Positions 62,717 to 64,000 of a stretch of DNA of 64,000 bases are shown here, piece by piece (the first letter of the stretch is position 1; each line of letters starts with the position of its first letter). The translations under genes and the position numbers were made by a program. This DNA comes from Mesorhizobium sp. AR10. Its GTDB lineage: Bacteria; Pseudomonadota; Alphaproteobacteria; Rhizobiales; Rhizobiaceae. Location: NCBI RefSeq assembly GCF_024746795.1, contig NZ_CP080524.1, positions 5,868,001 through 5,932,000 of the forward strand, given 5' to 3'. Below the pieces are notes generated by a model, which was not told the DNA's origin, did not search any database, and saw only the letters and a program-made list of their open reading frames with translations.

Positions 62717-64000
62717 ATGCAACTGACCGAGGACGTTGCCCAGAAGGTGGTCGCAGCGATTGGGCGCCCGCGGTGGCATTCGGCCGATCCGACACTTTTA
62801 GCAATGTTCCTACAGAAGGATGTCGATGAAAATCGCAGGCTCGTGCGATTGGGTATCGGGGCTGCTGTATTTAGTTATGTCGCATATGGCCTCTTCGATT
62901 GGTTTCTTTTTCCGGATATCGCCGATCGGCTTGTTTTGACCCGCGTAACCCTAGGGATAGCCTCCCTGGGACTTGTCGAGTTTATCGCCCGACGAGGCTT
63001 CGCTCTTGCCACTTTGCATCTCGTGGCAGCGCTCGCGATTGTAGCCGGCGCAGTCGGATGGCTTGTGGCCGCTCTCGGGACAAACCATCAGGCGGCGCTG
63101 TCCCACTTCATGGTTTTTGGCACAGTATTTATTCTTGGTGCGAATTTATTCTTCAACTTCCGTTTCTGGCTTTCAGCTATCTCATCGGCGACGGTGACCG
63201 TAAGCTTCATATGCGGCGCGCTTTTCTTCCTTCATACCGACATCGCGGGCCGGATCGTGCTGTCGGCCTATTTCGCGAACTGCCTGGTGTTGTCGCTTTA
63301 TCTTTCCTGGCGACTTAGCTTGGAGCGGTACCAAACTTTCCTGCACGCACTTCGAGCACAAATTCAGGAGCAGGCTGCCATTAAAAAGGGGCAAAAGCTG
63401 ACGGAAATAGCGGATACGGATCCGCTCACGGGAATGAAAAATCGGCGGGCGATCATTCGAGAATTCTCGGATTTGCGCAACGACTGGGCGGCAGACGACG
63501 ACGAGATTGGTCTCATTCTGATCGACGTCGACTACTTCAAGAGATTCAATGACGGACTTGGTCATCAGGCCGGCGATGATTGCCTGATCAAACTCGCCCA
63601 CGTCCTTTCCGAGACGGCGGCTTCGAACAATGCCATTGCGGCCCGCTACGGCGGCGAAGAATTCGTTGTCCTCTGCCGGGTCACCGGACGGCCTCATCTT
63701 CATGAGGTAACGCAGCAGTTTTGTCGCGCTATAGAGGATTTGCATATCTACCACCCTGATCGGGGCGACAAGCTCAACATTGTCACGATCAGCGCCGGAG
63801 CCTCGTTGACGCGCGCCGATCAGAGCATAGAACTTCGAATCCTACTGCAGGAAGCTGACCGCGCACTCTATGCGTCCAAGTTTGCGGGTCGGGCCACGTT
63901 CACAATTTACGACCCGCATGCTACCGACCGAGACCGCTCCAGCGAAAATCTTTCAGAACTGCTGAAGCTGGCAGTTTCCAACCAACTCATTTCTGTCGCC
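62717..64000 (+). CDS. membrane-bound GGDEF diguanylate cyclase (3' end outside window)
   Basis: From ATG 62717, preceded by AAAGGAG, 428 codons are open to the last base. About six hydrophobic segments lie at ~50-205. A GGDEF domain begins ~234 (DPLTGMKNRR), with LIDVDYFKRFND metal and substrate residues, GHQAGDD, and the active-site RYGGEEF at ~310-316. GGEEF is an active form. The usual inhibitory RxxD motif upstream of it is not obvious. It would make cyclic di-GMP from GTP. Residues after ~395 leave the GGDEF core, so a further tail follows past the window. Confidence 0.88.
   Translation, partial: MQLTEDVAQKVVAAIGRPRWHSADPTLLAMFLQKDVDENRRLVRLGIGAAVFSYVAYGLFDWFLFPDIADRLVLTRVTLGIASLGLVEFIARRGFALATLHLVAALAIVAGAVGWLVAALGTNHQAALSHFMVFGTVFILGANLFFNFRFWLSAISSATVTVSFICGALFFLHTDIAGRIVLSAYFANCLVLSLYLSWRLSLERYQTFLHALRAQIQEQAAIKKGQKLTEIADTDPLTGMKNRRAIIREFSDLRNDWAADDDEIGLILIDVDYFKRFNDGLGHQAGDDCLIKLAHVLSETAASNNAIAARYGGEEFVVLCRVTGRPHLHEVTQQFCRAIEDLHIYHPDRGDKLNIVTISAGASLTRADQSIELRILLQEADRALYASKFAGRATFTIYDPHATDRDRSSENLSELLKLAVSNQLISVA

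Overview
The window (about 62% GC, dense codirectional operons, many periplasmic-binding-protein ABC systems, fixLJ/fixK and cbb3 oxidase genes) looks like chromosome of an alphaproteobacterium of the order Hyphomicrobiales, most probably a Mesorhizobium-like or related rhizobium. The assignment rests on protein character and gene order; no rRNA or marker gene is present. No tRNA, rRNA, CRISPR array, insertion sequence or phage gene was recognised.

Layout. (1) 1-2166: the 3' part of a GNAT/TPR protein, then a 600-bp graveyard of three gene 3' ends (SDR, ProW-like permease, BetI-like repressor). (2) 2.3-15.2 kb: an oxygen-limitation/fermentation region with divergent aldehyde and alcohol dehydrogenases, a K+ channel, a frameshifted lipoyl-domain gene, an FMN-binding PNPOx-like protein, a nitroreductase-like operon, an MgtC/DUF4010 membrane protein, acetate kinase plus phosphoketolase, and a decayed aldo/keto reductase. 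(3) 15.4-27.9 kb: a LysR regulator, then a nine-gene polyol/sugar operon (ABC importer, SorC regulator, aldo/keto reductase, GlpD-like FAD dehydrogenase, DhnA-type aldolase, FGGY kinase, GMC oxidoreductase). (4) 28.0-43.6 kb: a class III aminotransferase, a FixK-like regulator, a receiver protein, fixJ, fixL, pseudoazurin, nirK, nirV, a truncated haemoglobin and fixNOQP, two extra membrane ORFs, then fixI and fixS. (5) 43.6-50.5 kb: a ThuA-like amidotransferase-fold protein, a rhamnose-type ABC importer with a fused ATPase-permease, and a ROK regulator. (6) 50.6-60.1 kb: a complete sugar locus with DeoR regulator, two SDRs, an ADP-dependent glucokinase/phosphofructokinase-like kinase, a putative class I aldolase and a CUT1 importer. 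(7) 60.5-64.0 kb: a frameshifted DUF4336 gene, a PhcB-like methyltransferase and a membrane diguanylate cyclase that runs off the end.

How it works together. FixL (haem PAS kinase) and FixJ should sense low oxygen. A FixK-type regulator lacking Fe-S cysteines is encoded beside them. FNR/FixK-type boxes lie upstream of the receiver/fixK pair, pseudoazurin, nirK, fixN, adh/aldh, the K+ channel, the lipoyl gene remnant and the nitroreductase/MgtC pair. Four of these boxes have the same left half and the same CCAG spacer. Respiration at low O2 (cbb3), nitrite reduction (NirK with pseudoazurin) and overflow metabolism (phosphoketolase, acetate kinase, alcohol dehydrogenase) are thus probably one regulon, interrupted by the polyol operon.

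The least familiar content is region 6: an ADP-dependent-kinase homologue, rare in bacteria, set between two dehydrogenases, a putative aldolase and a dedicated importer. This looks like a sugar or polyol pathway that I cannot match to a described one.
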